Shown piece by piece: positions 24,315 to 33,760 of a stretch of DNA of 64,000 bases (its first letter is position 1; every line of letters starts with the position of its first letter). This DNA comes from an uncultured Clostridia bacterium. Lineage in GTDB: Bacteria; Bacillota; Clostridia; TANB77; CAG-508. The position numbers and the translations under genes were made by a program. The stretch lies in NCBI GenBank assembly GCA_934130085.1, contig CAKOXK010000001.1, forward strand, positions 263,613 to 327,612, given 5' to 3'. The notes under the pieces were generated by a model. It was not told the origin of the DNA and ran no database searches. It was given only the letters and a program-made list of their open reading frames with translations.

Positions 24315-26129
24315 ATGGCTAATTATAGTGATGAATTACTAGAAGAAATAAGAAGTCGTAATGACATAGTTGATGTAGTTTCACAATATGTTTCTCTTAA
24401 AAGAAAAGGAAGAAACTATTTTGGATTATGTCCTTTTCATAATGAAAAATCGCCGTCTTTTTCTGTTTCGCCTGATAAACAAATTTTTCACTGTTTTGGT
24501 TGCAACGTTGGAGGTAATGTTTTTCATTTCATTATGAAAATTGAAAACGTTTCTTTTTTTGAAAGTGTAGCAATACTTGCTACAAGGGCAGGAATTGAGT
24601 TGCCAACAGTTACATCTGGCTATGATGAAGCAAAAACAAAACTTAAAAATGAAGTTTATAAATTAAACTTAGATGCTGCAGAGTTTTATCATCAAAATTT
24701 ATATAAACCAACATCAAAAACAGCACAAGAATACATAAAAAAGAGAAAACTTGATAACAATACATTAAAATCATTTTTAATTGGATATGCAGGTACTAGT
24801 AATGAATTACTTTCATATTTAAAAAGCAAAGGGTATTCAGAAGAGGTTATGCTTGCATCGGCTCTAATAGGAAAGTCAAGAGAGGGAAGATTATATGATA
24901 AATTTAGAAATCGTATAATGTTTCCTATACAAGATATTAGAAACAGAGTAATAGCTTTTGGCGGTAGAAATGTCGTTCAGAAAGAAAAGTATGATGCATT
25001 TGATCCAAAATATTTAAATTCTCCAGAAAACATTGTCTATAGTAAAGGAAGAAACTTATTTGGTTTAAATGTTGCAAAAAGACATGCTGAAAATGGAATG
25101 CTAAAAAGGCTACTTATTGTTGAAGGATATATGGATGCAATATCTTTATATCAAAGAGGAATTACTAATGTAGTTGCTTCACTTGGAACAGCATTAACTG
25201 ATAATCAGGGCAGACTTTTAAGAAGGAATGCCGAACAAGTTATACTTGGTTATGATTCAGACGGACCAGGGCAAAATGCAATAATGAGAGGCATTGATAT
25301 ATTAAGAAGTATGGGAGTAGACATACGTGTACTTCAAATAAGTGGTGCAAAAGACCCTGATGAATTTGTACTAAAATATGGACCAGATAGATTTAAAAGA
25401 TGTATGGATAATGCAATATCAGTTGTAGAATTTAAGGTAAAGGTATTAAAAAAAGATTTAAATCTTGATAATATCAGTGACAAAATCAAATTTTTAAATG
25501 AAATGGCAAAAGTGCTTGCAACAGTCGATAATACAATGGAAAGAGAAGTATATATTGATAAATTATCTGAAACATATAAGATTACTAAAGAAGCAATATA
25601 TTCAGAGGTAAATAAAATTCTATTTAAAACAGATGCAAAAGTTCAAACTCTTGAAAGAAGAAAAGAACCAATTATTATAAAAAACGAACAAACTAAAGTT
25701 GATTCTGCAACTTTACGAAGAGAAAAAATGTTAATATACTTATTGATTAATCATCAAAATGATGCATTTAAAAGAATAAATAGTGTAGTTAAAGTAGAAT
25801 ATATAAAAGATGAAACCAATAAAAAAATAGTAGAAAAATTGTATGAAATGCTTTCAAAAGGAGTTAGCACAGAAAACGTGTTAGATTGGTTTGACGACGA
25901 GTCTACAATCAACTACATAAGTGGAATTTTGGCAAATGATTTTGAGATAACTGATGTAAATAAGGCAATAGAGGATATCGAAAAAACATATTTAAAAGAA
26001 AGTAAAATCGTAAGAAGAAATGAAATAATAAAATTACTAGAAAATAGAGATAGCATGAATCCAGAAGAAAAAACAAAATTAGAAAGAGAACTAAACAACA
26101 TAATTATTGACTTAGCCAGAATGAAATAG
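24315..26129 (+). CDS. dnaG: DNA primase
   Basis: A 604-residue replicative primase that makes RNA primers at the fork. The CHC2 zinc finger has C39, H42, C60 and C63 (LCPFHNEKSPSF, FHCFGC). The TOPRIM catalytic core follows, with LLIVEGYMDAI holding the catalytic Glu and GYDSDGPGQNA the Asp pair. The C-terminal helical domain (about 460-604) should bind the DnaB helicase. It is directly followed by rpoD, 9 nt after the stop, the conserved macromolecular synthesis pair. Confidence 0.97.
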   Translation: MANYSDELLEEIRSRNDIVDVVSQYVSLKRKGRNYFGLCPFHNEKSPSFSVSPDKQIFHCFGCNVGGNVFHFIMKIENVSFFESVAILATRAGIELPTVTSGYDEAKTKLKNEVYKLNLDAAEFYHQNLYKPTSKTAQEYIKKRKLDNNTLKSFLIGYAGTSNELLSYLKSKGYSEEVMLASALIGKSREGRLYDKFRNRIMFPIQDIRNRVIAFGGRNVVQKEKYDAFDPKYLNSPENIVYSKGRNLFGLNVAKRHAENGMLKRLLIVEGYMDAISLYQRGITNVVASLGTALTDNQGRLLRRNAEQVILGYDSDGPGQNAIMRGIDILRSMGVDIRVLQISGAKDPDEFVLKYGPDRFKRCMDNAISVVEFKVKVLKKDLNLDNISDKIKFLNEMAKVLATVDNTMEREVYIDKLSETYKITKEAIYSEVNKILFKTDAKVQTLERRKEPIIIKNEQTKVDSATLRREKMLIYLLINHQNDAFKRINSVVKVEYIKDETNKKIVEKLYEMLSKGVSTENVLDWFDDESTINYISGILANDFEITDVNKAIEDIEKTYLKESKIVRRNEIIKLLENRDSMNPEEKTKLERELNNIIIDLARMK

Positions 26130-26138
26130 GAGGTTGAA

Positions 26139-27566
26139 ATGAAAAAAGTTGCAAACGTTGAAGAAAATAAAACTATAAAAACAAGTAAAGCAGATAAAGA
26201 ATCTAATAAAAAAAGCACAAATATAAAAGAAACTAAGAGTAAAAAAGAAGAAAAACAAAGCAAAAACAAAGCAGAAATAAAAAAGTTAGAAGTACAAGAT
26301 AATGAAGAAACAAAAAAATTGGAAAAAGAGGATAAAAAAGAAACTAAAAAATTAGAAAAGCAAGATAAAAAAGAAACTGAAAAACTAGAAAAAGAGGACA
26401 AAAGAGAAACTAAGAAAGCAGAAAAAGAAGAAAGTCATGCAAATTTAAGTAATGAAATTTCAAAGCAATCTACAGAAGAAGAGAAAATTGATAATGATAA
26501 ACTTGTAAAATTAATAAATAAGGCTAAGAAAAACGGAAAAGTTACTTATGGAGATATTGCTCAGCAACTTGGTAATGCATCACCAGAAGAAATGGAACAA
26601 GCTTTTGCAGCACTTGAACACAATGGAATTAGCGTTTCCGGAGATGATGATTTAGATGAGATTGAACCTAATTCAGAGGATTTGGCAGAAGTTGAAGATA
26701 TTGCAGTAGAAGATATAGATGTAGATAGCATGGAAGGGGTAAAGATAGATGACCCTGTTAGAATGTATCTTAGAGAAATTGGAAAAATCCCATTACTTAG
26801 TTATGAAGATGAGCTAAGCTTGGCAAAAAGAATTTTGGAGGGAGATGAAGAAGCAAAGAAAAAGCTTACTGAATCAAACCTAAGACTAGTTGTAAGTATT
26901 GCAAAAAAATATGTTGGAAGAGGAATGCTATTCTTAGATCTTATTCAAGAAGGAAACATGGGATTAATAAAGGCTGTTGAGAAATTTGATTATACTAAAG
27001 GATATAAATTTAGTACTTATGCTACATGGTGGATAAGACAAGCTATAACAAGAGCAATAGCTGACCAAGCAAGGACCATAAGAATTCCAGTTCACATGGT
27101 TGAAACCATTAACAAATTATTAAGAACTTCAAGACATTTATTACAGCAAAACGGTAGAGAACCTACACCAGAAGAAATTGCTCAAGAAATGGAGCTTCCA
27201 GTAGAAAAAGTTCTTGAAATACAAAAAATAGCACAAGACCCAGTATCACTTGAAACTCCAATAGGTGAAGAAAATGACAGCCATTTAGGAGACTTTATTC
27301 AAGATGAGGATTCACCTTCTCCACAAGATGCTGCATCATATACAATGTTAAAAGAGCAATTAAATGATGTTATGAAAACATTGACTCCTAGAGAGGCAAA
27401 AGTTCTAAGACTTAGATTTGGACTTGATGATGGAAAAGCAAGAACACTAGAAGAAGTTGGAAAACAATTTAATGTAACACGTGAAAGAATTAGACAAATC
27501 GAAGCAAAAGCTCTTAGAAAATTAAGACATCCATCAAGAAGTAAAAAATTAAAAGAATACATGTAA
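26139..27566 (+). CDS. rpoD: RNA polymerase primary sigma factor
   Basis: A 475-residue housekeeping sigma factor (SigA/RpoD). Residues 1-120 are an unusual Lys/Glu-rich extension with 11-residue tandem units like [11 protein letters not shown], predicted highly charged and helical. Region 1.1 spans about 122-167 ([19 protein letters not shown]), region 1.2 starts [16 protein letters not shown], region 2 has [15 protein letters not shown], and region 4 has [20 protein letters not shown]. It should recognise the TTGACA/TATAAT promoters found across this window. An AGGAGG site follows the dnaG stop. The rpoD stop codon overlaps the end of a dispersed palindromic repeat. Confidence 0.97.
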   Translation: MKKVANVEENKTIKTSKADKESNKKSTNIKETKSKKEEKQSKNKAEIKKLEVQDNEETKKLEKEDKKETKKLEKQDKKETEKLEKEDKRETKKAEKEESHANLSNEISKQSTEEEKIDNDKLVKLINKAKKNGKVTYGDIAQQLGNASPEEMEQAFAALEHNGISVSGDDDLDEIEPNSEDLAEVEDIAVEDIDVDSMEGVKIDDPVRMYLREIGKIPLLSYEDELSLAKRILEGDEEAKKKLTESNLRLVVSIAKKYVGRGMLFLDLIQEGNMGLIKAVEKFDYTKGYKFSTYATWWIRQAITRAIADQARTIRIPVHMVETINKLLRTSRHLLQQNGREPTPEEIAQEMELPVEKVLEIQKIAQDPVSLETPIGEENDSHLGDFIQDEDSPSPQDAASYTMLKEQLNDVMKTLTPREAKVLRLRFGLDDGKARTLEEVGKQFNVTRERIRQIEAKALRKLRHPSRSKKLKEYM

Positions 27567-27701
27567 AAAAATTAATATTATATTGTTTAAAATGCTATTG
27601 TTATTACAATAAAAGCTAAAATGTTTCAATCTTCGTTAGTTAAGATAACTTTCAGAAGATTGAAACAAACAAGGCATAAAACATATAATATTAATTTTTT
27701 T
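27565..27701. repeat. Dispersed palindromic repeat element after rpoD
   Basis: A 137-bp element with 23-24 nt inverted ends (27565-27588 and 27679-27701, one indel) beginning inside the rpoD stop codon. An inner 12-bp hairpin arm pair reads GTTTCAATCTTC and GAAGATTGAAAC; its CAATCTTCGTTAG motif is shared with the copy at 44056. It may also serve as a terminator for dnaG-rpoD. Confidence 0.72.
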
Positions 27702-27829
27702 ATGGATTTTTCTATCAATATAATTTCACAATTAATATGATTTATAATTGATATGCCTTAACAATTGAAATTATTTGTAATTTATATATTCTACAATTGA
27801 TAAAACATACAGTTAAGGTAGTTCTACAA

Positions 27830-28573
27830 CTAATATAATTTTACGATAGCATGTATAACTGATTCGTCCTCATTTTTAATAACAATAGTATAAACATTAT
27901 TTTCAACATACAAAGAAGAATGAATTGTTTCTCCATACTTGATTTCTTTTTTATAAATTATCTCAAGATTATTAAGTTCCTTACCATCATAAACATCAAG
28001 AGGAAGTAATTCATACGCAAAGTTCAAGTAGTTTAAGTTATGTACATGACGATTAATGTCTAAATCAAATCTTCTAATCTTATAATAATCTTTTGAAACT
28101 AACTCTGATGTTGGAATTGGAATTTTCAACATTTCATTATCATCAAAAACAGACTCATTGACAAAACCATGATAAATTTTATCAAGATTTTCTGGAAGTT
28201 TTGCAATTTTTCCTTTTAAAGTATCAATTAAACACCATTTTGAACTTGCAATTGCACATACATTTCCTTGAGAATCAATAACTTTAAAATCTCTTAATAC
28301 AAAAATTGGGTTAAAAAAGCGACCCCATGTTTTTACAGTAACTTTTTCATCAGCTGCTGGTCTTCTAAAAACTTGAAGTCTCCAGCTAAGAATGACCCAA
28401 GATAAATTATCTGGAGCAATATCTGCGAAAGAAAAGTGACAGTAAGCAGAATGAGCTCCTGCTAAATTTTCCATAAGTGATAAAAAGCTTTTGTTTGTGA
28501 GTACATTATGTATTCCTGTTTGAGTAAAGCTTGTAATATAATCTTCTTCAAAAATACTATTTTCTAATTTCAT
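27830..28573 (-). CDS. Acyl-ACP thioesterase
   Basis: A 247-residue double hot-dog thioesterase of the FatA/FatB (PF01643) family, which releases fatty acids from acyl carrier protein. NLSWVILSWRLQVFRRP, VTVKTWGR and the second-half motif RRFDLDINRHVHNLNYLNF, with the conserved Asn-His pair, fit the family. In bacteria these enzymes set free fatty acid or membrane acyl chain output; chain-length preference cannot be read here. It is transcribed divergently from the PflX-like gene through a shared promoter region, with AGGAATTAAA ahead of its ATG. Confidence 0.9.
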   Translation of the reverse strand: MKLENSIFEEDYITSFTQTGIHNVLTNKSFLSLMENLAGAHSAYCHFSFADIAPDNLSWVILSWRLQVFRRPAADEKVTVKTWGRFFNPIFVLRDFKVIDSQGNVCAIASSKWCLIDTLKGKIAKLPENLDKIYHGFVNESVFDDNEMLKIPIPTSELVSKDYYKIRRFDLDINRHVHNLNYLNFAYELLPLDVYDGKELNNLEIIYKKEIKYGETIHSSLYVENNVYTIVIKNEDESVIHAIVKLY

Positions 28574-28620
28574 TTTAATTCCTCATAATCTAGTAAATGT
28601 TTTTTATTAATATGTCTGTT

Positions 28621-28653
28621 ATTATAGCATAAAAAAATAAAATGTGCTATAAT
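28621..28653. promoter_or_regulatory. Divergent promoter region with perfect dyad
   Basis: ATTATAGCA (28621-28629) and TGCTATAAT (28645-28653) are perfect inverted repeats. The right arm contains TATAAT for the gene at 28706; the left arm contains TATAAT read on the minus strand for the thioesterase at 28573. The dyad could be just two back-to-back -10 boxes or an operator. Confidence 0.5.
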
Positions 28654-28705
28654 TTTTTTTATATTAGGTAAGTCATAATTTTTACATAGAAGGGTAAATA
28701 AGTAG

Positions 28706-29590
28706 ATGAATAAATGTAATTTATGTAATAGAAATTGTAATATAGATAGAAGCATACAAAAAGGTTACTGCAATGCAAATGATAAAATAATGGTAAGCCT
28801 AGTTTCAACACATGAATTTGAAGAACCATGTTTAAGCAAAGAAAATGGTTCTGGAACAGTTTTTTTTACAAATTGTAATTTGAAATGTGAATATTGTCAA
28901 AATTATGAGATTAGCCAACAGCAAAAAGGCAAAGAAATTACAACTAAGAGGCTTTCGGAAATATTTTTAGAACAGCAAGAAAGAAAAGTAAACAATATCA
29001 ACCTTGTAACGCAAACAATGTATGTTTATCAAATTATCGAAGCTATAAAAATTGCAAGAAAAAATGGATTGAAAATACCAATTGTATATAATACAAACAG
29101 CTACGAAAATGTTGAAACAATAAAAATGCTGAATGGTTATATTGATATATATTTACCAGATTTAAAATATTATAGAGATGATATAGCAATAAAATATTCA
29201 AAAGCACCAAATTATTTTGAGGTTGCAACTAGAGCGATAATTGAAATGCAAAAACAAATTCCACAAAACGTGTTTGATGAAAACGGAATAATGAAAAAGG
29301 GACTAATAGTAAGACATCTAATTTTGCCAAATCATATCCAAAATTCTAAGAATATACTTAAATGGATAAAAGAAAATTTAAACGAAGAGGTATATGTGAG
29401 TGTTATGGCACAGTATTTTCCTACATATAAAGCTAGAGAAAGTAAAGAATTAAACCGAAAAATATCAATCAAGGAGTATCGAGAGGTTGAAAATTACTTA
29501 TATTTTTTAGATATAAAAAATGGTTATATGCAGGACTTAGGAAATCATGAGGAAGAATTTGTTCCAAAATTTGACTTAAGGAATGTTTGA
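28706..29590 (+). CDS. Radical SAM protein, PflX-like (COG1313)
   Basis: A 294-residue radical SAM protein resembling pyruvate formate-lyase activating enzyme-like PflX. An N-terminal cysteine cluster (CNLCNRNCNID, then GYC) precedes the radical SAM motif CNLKCEYC at about 58-65. GLKIPIVYNTNSYE and DIYLPDLKYY match the family core, and LIVRHLILPNH is conserved too. The protein probably reductively cleaves SAM, but its target is not established for this group, and no glycyl-radical enzyme is adjacent. Spacing from AGAAGGG to the ATG is long. Confidence 0.85.
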   Translation: MNKCNLCNRNCNIDRSIQKGYCNANDKIMVSLVSTHEFEEPCLSKENGSGTVFFTNCNLKCEYCQNYEISQQQKGKEITTKRLSEIFLEQQERKVNNINLVTQTMYVYQIIEAIKIARKNGLKIPIVYNTNSYENVETIKMLNGYIDIYLPDLKYYRDDIAIKYSKAPNYFEVATRAIIEMQKQIPQNVFDENGIMKKGLIVRHLILPNHIQNSKNILKWIKENLNEEVYVSVMAQYFPTYKARESKELNRKISIKEYREVENYLYFLDIKNGYMQDLGNHEEEFVPKFDLRNV

Positions 29591-29639
29591 AATCTGATTT
29601 ATTTGCACTTTACTTAGATGCTTACAGGTGTTTTAATAA

Positions 29640-29756
29640 TATTTAATATTATATTTTTTTAATCCTCATTCAAAACACGATTTTCTTCGGCAAATTTATT
29701 TTATTTGAGATTTGTATGTATGCTATATAGCATTTTGAACAATATAATATTAAATA
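29640..29756. repeat. Dispersed palindromic repeat element after the PflX-like gene
   Basis: A 117-bp element with inverted ends of 19 nt (29640-29658 and 29738-29756, one mismatch) of the AATATTATATT family. The interior differs from the other copies, apart from a right-end GCATTTTGAACAATA segment. Confidence 0.65.
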
Positions 29757-29857
29757 GAAAACGTAAAAAACTTTGCGCAAAATGTGGAACAAATGTGGAC
29801 AAATGCAATGTTAAAGGTTTGCAACAGAAATGTAAACAAAAAGAAATATGCAAAAGC

Positions 29858-29886
29858 TTGATAAATTAATCTTGATGTAGTATATT
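29858..29886 (+). promoter_or_regulatory. Promoter of the small gene at 29926
   Basis: TTGATA at 29858-29863 and TATATT at 29881-29886, spacing 17 nt, followed by a 40-nt leader with AAAGGAGGAAG. Confidence 0.55.
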
Positions 29887-29925
29887 TCATATATACAATA
29901 AAGCTTAAACAAAGGAGGAAGAAAG

Positions 29926-30180
29926 ATGGAAGAACAAAACAACGAATCAAAAGTATACTCTAAAGTTCCTGCAAAAGTTAGTATGTGGACAAGCTTCAAA
30001 AACTTTTGGTTACATCCAATAGTATTAGAATTAACTCCTCATCAAAAGAAAATATTCCAAGAAGTTCATGATTTCTGGAATCAAGAAGTTTATGTTGAAA
30101 AAGGCGAAGTTCGTTTAAGAAAACCACAAGCTGATTCAATAATGGAACAAGAAGAAACAGAAGTTAAAGTATCTTTATAA
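29926..30180 (+). CDS. Small hypothetical protein
   Basis: An 84-residue protein of unknown function. It has no signal peptide or membrane helix. A central aromatic segment (MWTSFKNFWLHPIVLELTPHQ, about 20-40) and a basic/acidic tail (RLRKPQADSIMEQEETEVKV) are the visible features. A very strong ribosome site (AAAGGAGG), its own promoter and a strong terminator 35 nt after the stop mark it as an independently expressed small gene. Its codons are like those of its neighbours. Confidence 0.75.
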   Translation: MEEQNNESKVYSKVPAKVSMWTSFKNFWLHPIVLELTPHQKKIFQEVHDFWNQEVYVEKGEVRLRKPQADSIMEQEETEVKVSL

Positions 30181-30210
30181 AATAAATAAAGAAATAGCTA
30201 TTTTGTATGA

Positions 30211-30238
30211 AAAGGGCAAGAGAAATCTTGCTTTTTTT
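30211..30238 (+). terminator. Strong terminator of the small gene
   Basis: GCAAGA (30216-30221), a GAAA tetraloop and TCTTGC (30226-30231), then seven T residues. An apparent reading frame starting at 30207 overlaps this hairpin and is not real. Confidence 0.85.
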
Positions 30239-30447
30239 GATGCTTTTAATTTCCAGCTATTTAAACAGAATAATCTTAATTAAGGAAGGAAATATATTAT
30301 ATAAATATATAAAAGAACATCCTATAAAAGTTATATTCACATATAACTATAGTTTAAAAATTAACAATCAAAACAACTTTTATATTATACATAAGTGATT
30401 TATTGCTCAATTTTGCATATAAATAGCAAATTTATTAAATAATAATA

Positions 30448-30476
30448 TTGAAAATTATGAAATTATGATATAGAAT
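30448..30476 (+). promoter_or_regulatory. Promoter of the glycolytic genes
   Basis: TTGAAA at 30448-30453 and TAGAAT at 30471-30476, spacing 17 nt, about 75 nt before gap. Confidence 0.6.
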
Positions 30477-30552
30477 ACGTGTACAAAGCAATTATATAAA
30501 TTAACTTTGTAAAAAAATAAATAATTTCATTAAAAATGAGGAGGATTTTATT

Positions 30553-31566
30553 ATGTCAGTTAGAGTTGCAATTAACGGATTTGGAAGAATAGGACGTTTA
30601 GCTTTTAGACAAATGTTTAGACAAGAGGGCTATGAAATAGTAGCAATCAATGATTTAACAAGTCCAGAAATGTTAGCTTACTTGCTAAAACATGATTCAG
30701 CACAAGGAACATATAAATTAGCTGATACAGTTTCAGCAGGAGAAGATTCAATTACTGTTGATGGAAAAACAATAAAAATTTATGCTGAAAAAGATGCAAA
30801 TAATTTACCTTGGGGAGAACTAGATGTAGACGTAGTTCTTGAGTGTACAGGATTCTATACATCAAAAGAAAAAGCACAAGCTCATATTAATGCAGGAGCT
30901 AAAAAGGTTGTTATTTCAGCTCCAGCTGGAAAAGATTTACCAACTATAGTTTATAGTGTAAATGAAAATACATTAAAACCTACAGATACAATTATTTCTG
31001 CAGCTTCATGTACAACTAACTGTTTAGCACCAATGGCTGCAACATTAAATAAGTATGCACCAATTCAATCAGGAATTATGTGCACAATTCATGCATATAC
31101 AGGAGACCAAATGTTACTTGACGGTCCACAAAGAAAAGGAAATCTAAGAAGATCAAGAGCAGCAGCTATAAATATTGTTCCAACATCTTCAGGTGCAGCA
31201 AAAGCTATAGGATTAGTTATTCCAGAATTAAATGGAAAATTAGTTGGAGCAGCTCAAAGAGTTCCAGTTGCTACAGGTTCTACTACAATTTTAACAGCAG
31301 TTGTTAAAGGTGAGAACGTTACTGTAGAAGGTATAAATGAGGCTATGAAAAATGCTTCATCTGAATCTTTTGGTTATAATGATGAAGAGATTGTTTCATC
31401 AGATGTTGTAGGTTCAACTTATGGTTCATTATTTGACGCAACTCAAACAATGTGCCAAGATCTAGGAAATGGCGAATATGAAGTACAAGTAGTCGCTTGG
31501 TATGATAATGAGAATTCTTATACAAGCCAAATGGTTAGAACAATCAAATATTTTGCAGAATTATAA
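30553..31566 (+). CDS. gap: Glyceraldehyde-3-phosphate dehydrogenase
   Basis: A 337-residue GAPDH catalysing the NAD-dependent oxidation and phosphorylation of glyceraldehyde-3-phosphate in glycolysis. The nucleotide-binding start [17 protein letters not shown], the catalytic [12 protein letters not shown] segment, the IHAYTGDQ histidine region and the closing [12 protein letters not shown] are all present. AGGAGGA precedes the ATG. It opens the run gap-pgk-tpiA-gpmI. No cggR-type regulator lies upstream and no enolase follows. Confidence 0.97.
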   Translation: MSVRVAINGFGRIGRLAFRQMFRQEGYEIVAINDLTSPEMLAYLLKHDSAQGTYKLADTVSAGEDSITVDGKTIKIYAEKDANNLPWGELDVDVVLECTGFYTSKEKAQAHINAGAKKVVISAPAGKDLPTIVYSVNENTLKPTDTIISAASCTTNCLAPMAATLNKYAPIQSGIMCTIHAYTGDQMLLDGPQRKGNLRRSRAAAINIVPTSSGAAKAIGLVIPELNGKLVGAAQRVPVATGSTTILTAVVKGENVTVEGINEAMKNASSESFGYNDEEIVSSDVVGSTYGSLFDATQTMCQDLGNGEYEVQVVAWYDNENSYTSQMVRTIKYFAEL

Positions 31567-31592
31567 TAATTTAGTGAAGGGAAGAAACAAGT

Positions 31593-32783
31593 ATGAATAA
31601 AGTAACAATTAGAGACTTAGATGTAAATGGAAAAAAAGTGTTTTTAAGATGTGACTTCAATGTTCCATTAGATGAAAACCTTAATATAACAGACAAAACA
31701 AGAATTATAGCAGCATTACCAACAATCAATTATTTATTAGATCACAATGCAAAAGTAATTCTATGTTCACACTTAGGAAGACCAAAGGGAGAAGTAAAAA
31801 AAGAATTATCACTTGTCCCAGTTGCAAAAGAACTATCTAAACAATTAAATAGAGATGTTAAATTAGCTTCTGATATAGTTGGAGAATCTGCAAAAGAATT
31901 AACATCTAACATGAAAGAAGGAGACGTTGTTTTACTTGAGAATGTTAGATTTGATCCAAGAGAAGAAAAAAATGATGACGAGTTTTCAAAAGAACTTGCT
32001 TCACTTGCTGAAGTATATGTTAATGATGCTTTTGGAACATGCCATAGAGCTCATGCATCAACAGCGGGAATAGCAAAATATTTGCCATCAGGTGTAGGTT
32101 TCTTAATTGAAAAAGAACTTAAGATTTTAGGAGATGCTTTAAATGATCCGAGAAGACCATTTGTTGGTATATTAGGAGGAAGCAAGGTTTCTACTAAGAT
32201 AGGAGTTATTGATGCACTTCTTGAGAAGGTTGATACCTTATTAATTGGTGGAGGAATGGCATACACATTCTACAAATCAATGGGATATGAAGTTGGAAAT
32301 TCAATTTGCGAGTTGGATAAACTTGATTTAGCAAAAGAACTTATGGAAAAAGCAAAAGAAAAAGGTGTAAAAATGCTTATTCCAGTTGATAATAAAATCG
32401 GAAAAGAATTTAAACCAGATACAGAAAGCAAAATTGTTGCTTATAACGAAATTCCTGAAGGATGGGAAGGATTTGATATAGGTCCAAAGACTATTGAAAT
32501 ATACAAGAAAGAATTACAAGGAGCTAAAACTGTTTTATGGAACGGCCCAGTTGGATTATTTGAATTTGACCAATTTGCGGTTGGTACAAATGAAATAGCA
32601 AAATGTTTAGCGGAACTTAAAGATTGTACAACTATTATTGGTGGTGGTGATTCTGCCGCAGCTGCTACAAAAGCAGGATTAGCTGATAAAATGACACACA
32701 TTTCTACAGGTGGTGGAGCATCACTTGAATTTATTGAAGGAAAGAAACTTCCAGGAATTGAATGTATTCCTGATAAAAAATAA
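31593..32783 (+). CDS. pgk: Phosphoglycerate kinase
   Basis: A 396-residue PGK transferring phosphate from 1,3-bisphosphoglycerate to [26 protein letters not shown] and [13 protein letters not shown] mark the N-terminal substrate domain; [26 protein letters not shown] and [14 protein letters not shown] mark the nucleotide-binding domain. It starts 26 nt after gap and ends at a terminator hairpin, so tpiA may be partly uncoupled. Confidence 0.97.
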   Translation: MNKVTIRDLDVNGKKVFLRCDFNVPLDENLNITDKTRIIAALPTINYLLDHNAKVILCSHLGRPKGEVKKELSLVPVAKELSKQLNRDVKLASDIVGESAKELTSNMKEGDVVLLENVRFDPREEKNDDEFSKELASLAEVYVNDAFGTCHRAHASTAGIAKYLPSGVGFLIEKELKILGDALNDPRRPFVGILGGSKVSTKIGVIDALLEKVDTLLIGGGMAYTFYKSMGYEVGNSICELDKLDLAKELMEKAKEKGVKMLIPVDNKIGKEFKPDTESKIVAYNEIPEGWEGFDIGPKTIEIYKKELQGAKTVLWNGPVGLFEFDQFAVGTNEIAKCLAELKDCTTIIGGGDSAAAATKAGLADKMTHISTGGGASLEFIEGKKLPGIECIPDKK

Positions 32784-32801
32784 GATTAAAATTCAAATAT
32801 G

Positions 32802-32840
32802 GCGAGTTTTACTGATGCTTGATGTAAAGCTCGCTTATTT
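32802..32840 (+). terminator. Terminator or attenuator after pgk
   Basis: An 11-bp stem (about 32802-32812 with 32824-32834, one G-T pair) with an 11-nt loop, followed by TTATTTTA. It lies between pgk and tpiA. Confidence 0.6.
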
Positions 32841-32953
32841 TAGGAAATGATAAAAAATAAAACAGAAAATAAACTAAAAAAAATAGAACAAGAATGAAAT
32901 AGGCAAAGAGATTAAAATAAGAAAATAAGTAAATAAAGAAAGGAGTTTGTGTA

Positions 32954-32980
32954 ATGGCTATATGTTCATTATACAAGTAA
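32954..32980 (+). CDS. Eight-codon leader peptide upstream of tpiA
   Basis: AAAGGAG (about 32939-32945) lies 8 nt before an ATG that opens an eight-residue frame (MAICSLYK) ending in TAA at 32978. The tpiA ATG follows 6 nt later and has no ribosome site of its own. This suggests that tpiA is translated by termination-reinitiation. It is very short, so it is kept tentative. Confidence 0.4.
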   Translation: MAICSLYK

Positions 32981-32986
32981 AAATAT

Positions 32987-33730
32987 ATGAGAAGAACTGT
33001 AATTGCAGGCAATTGGAAAATGAATATGCTACCAAATGAGGCAATTGAATTGATGGAAGGTTTAATACCAAAAGTGAAAGATTCAAAAGATGAAATAATT
33101 GTATGTGTACCTTACATTGATTTGTTTTACACTTTATTAGAAGCACAACAAACCAATATTCATGTTGGAGCACAAAACGTATTTTATGAAGATAAAGGAG
33201 CATACACTGGGGAAGTTTCAGCAACAATGCTAAAATCGATAAATACAGAATACGTTATAATTGGCCATTCTGAAAGAAGAAGATATTTTAATGAAACAGA
33301 TGAAATAGTAAACAAGAAAGCAAGAAAGGCACTAGAAAATGGATTAAAACCAATCATTTGTGTTGGAGAAACATTGGAGGAAAAAGAGCAAGGAAAGGCA
33401 ATTGAAGTAATAACAAATCAAGTCGCAAAAGCCTTAAAAGACTTGACAATAAAGGACTTAAGTAATACAATTATCGCGTATGAACCAATTTGGGCAATAG
33501 GAACCGGAAAGACTGCAACTAAAGAAGATGCAGAGAGCTCAATAAAATCAATAAGGGAAAAAATCAAAAGTATATTTAATACAGATGATGTATCAATTCT
33601 ATATGGTGGAAGCGTTAAGCCTGAAAATGCTAAAGATTTGTTTAGTATGCCTAATATAGATGGAGCGCTTGTGGGGGGAGCTAGCTTAAAAGCTGATTCA
33701 TTTGCTGGAATTGTTAATTATAATAAATAA
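32987..33730 (+). CDS. tpiA: Triosephosphate isomerase
   Basis: A 247-residue TIM-barrel enzyme interconverting dihydroxyacetone phosphate and glyceraldehyde-3-phosphate. AGNWKMN carries the catalytic Asn-Lys pair, IGHSERRRYF the electrophilic His, YEPIWAIGTGK the catalytic Glu and flexible loop, and YGGSVKPEN plus GALVGGASLK the phosphate grip. The start is fixed by MRRTVIAGNWKMN; it lacks its own GGAGG and follows an eight-codon leader frame. gpmI follows 30 nt later. Confidence 0.96.
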   Translation: MRRTVIAGNWKMNMLPNEAIELMEGLIPKVKDSKDEIIVCVPYIDLFYTLLEAQQTNIHVGAQNVFYEDKGAYTGEVSATMLKSINTEYVIIGHSERRRYFNETDEIVNKKARKALENGLKPIICVGETLEEKEQGKAIEVITNQVAKALKDLTIKDLSNTIIAYEPIWAIGTGKTATKEDAESSIKSIREKIKSIFNTDDVSILYGGSVKPENAKDLFSMPNIDGALVGGASLKADSFAGIVNYNK

Positions 33731-33760
33731 TGTAATGAGTAATCAAGGAAGGAACATAAA

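Noticed and set aside
30207..30398. Apparent 63-codon frame after the small gene at 29926
   Set aside because: Its first codons overlap a strong terminator hairpin with a T7 tract, there is no ribosome site, and the translation has no family features.
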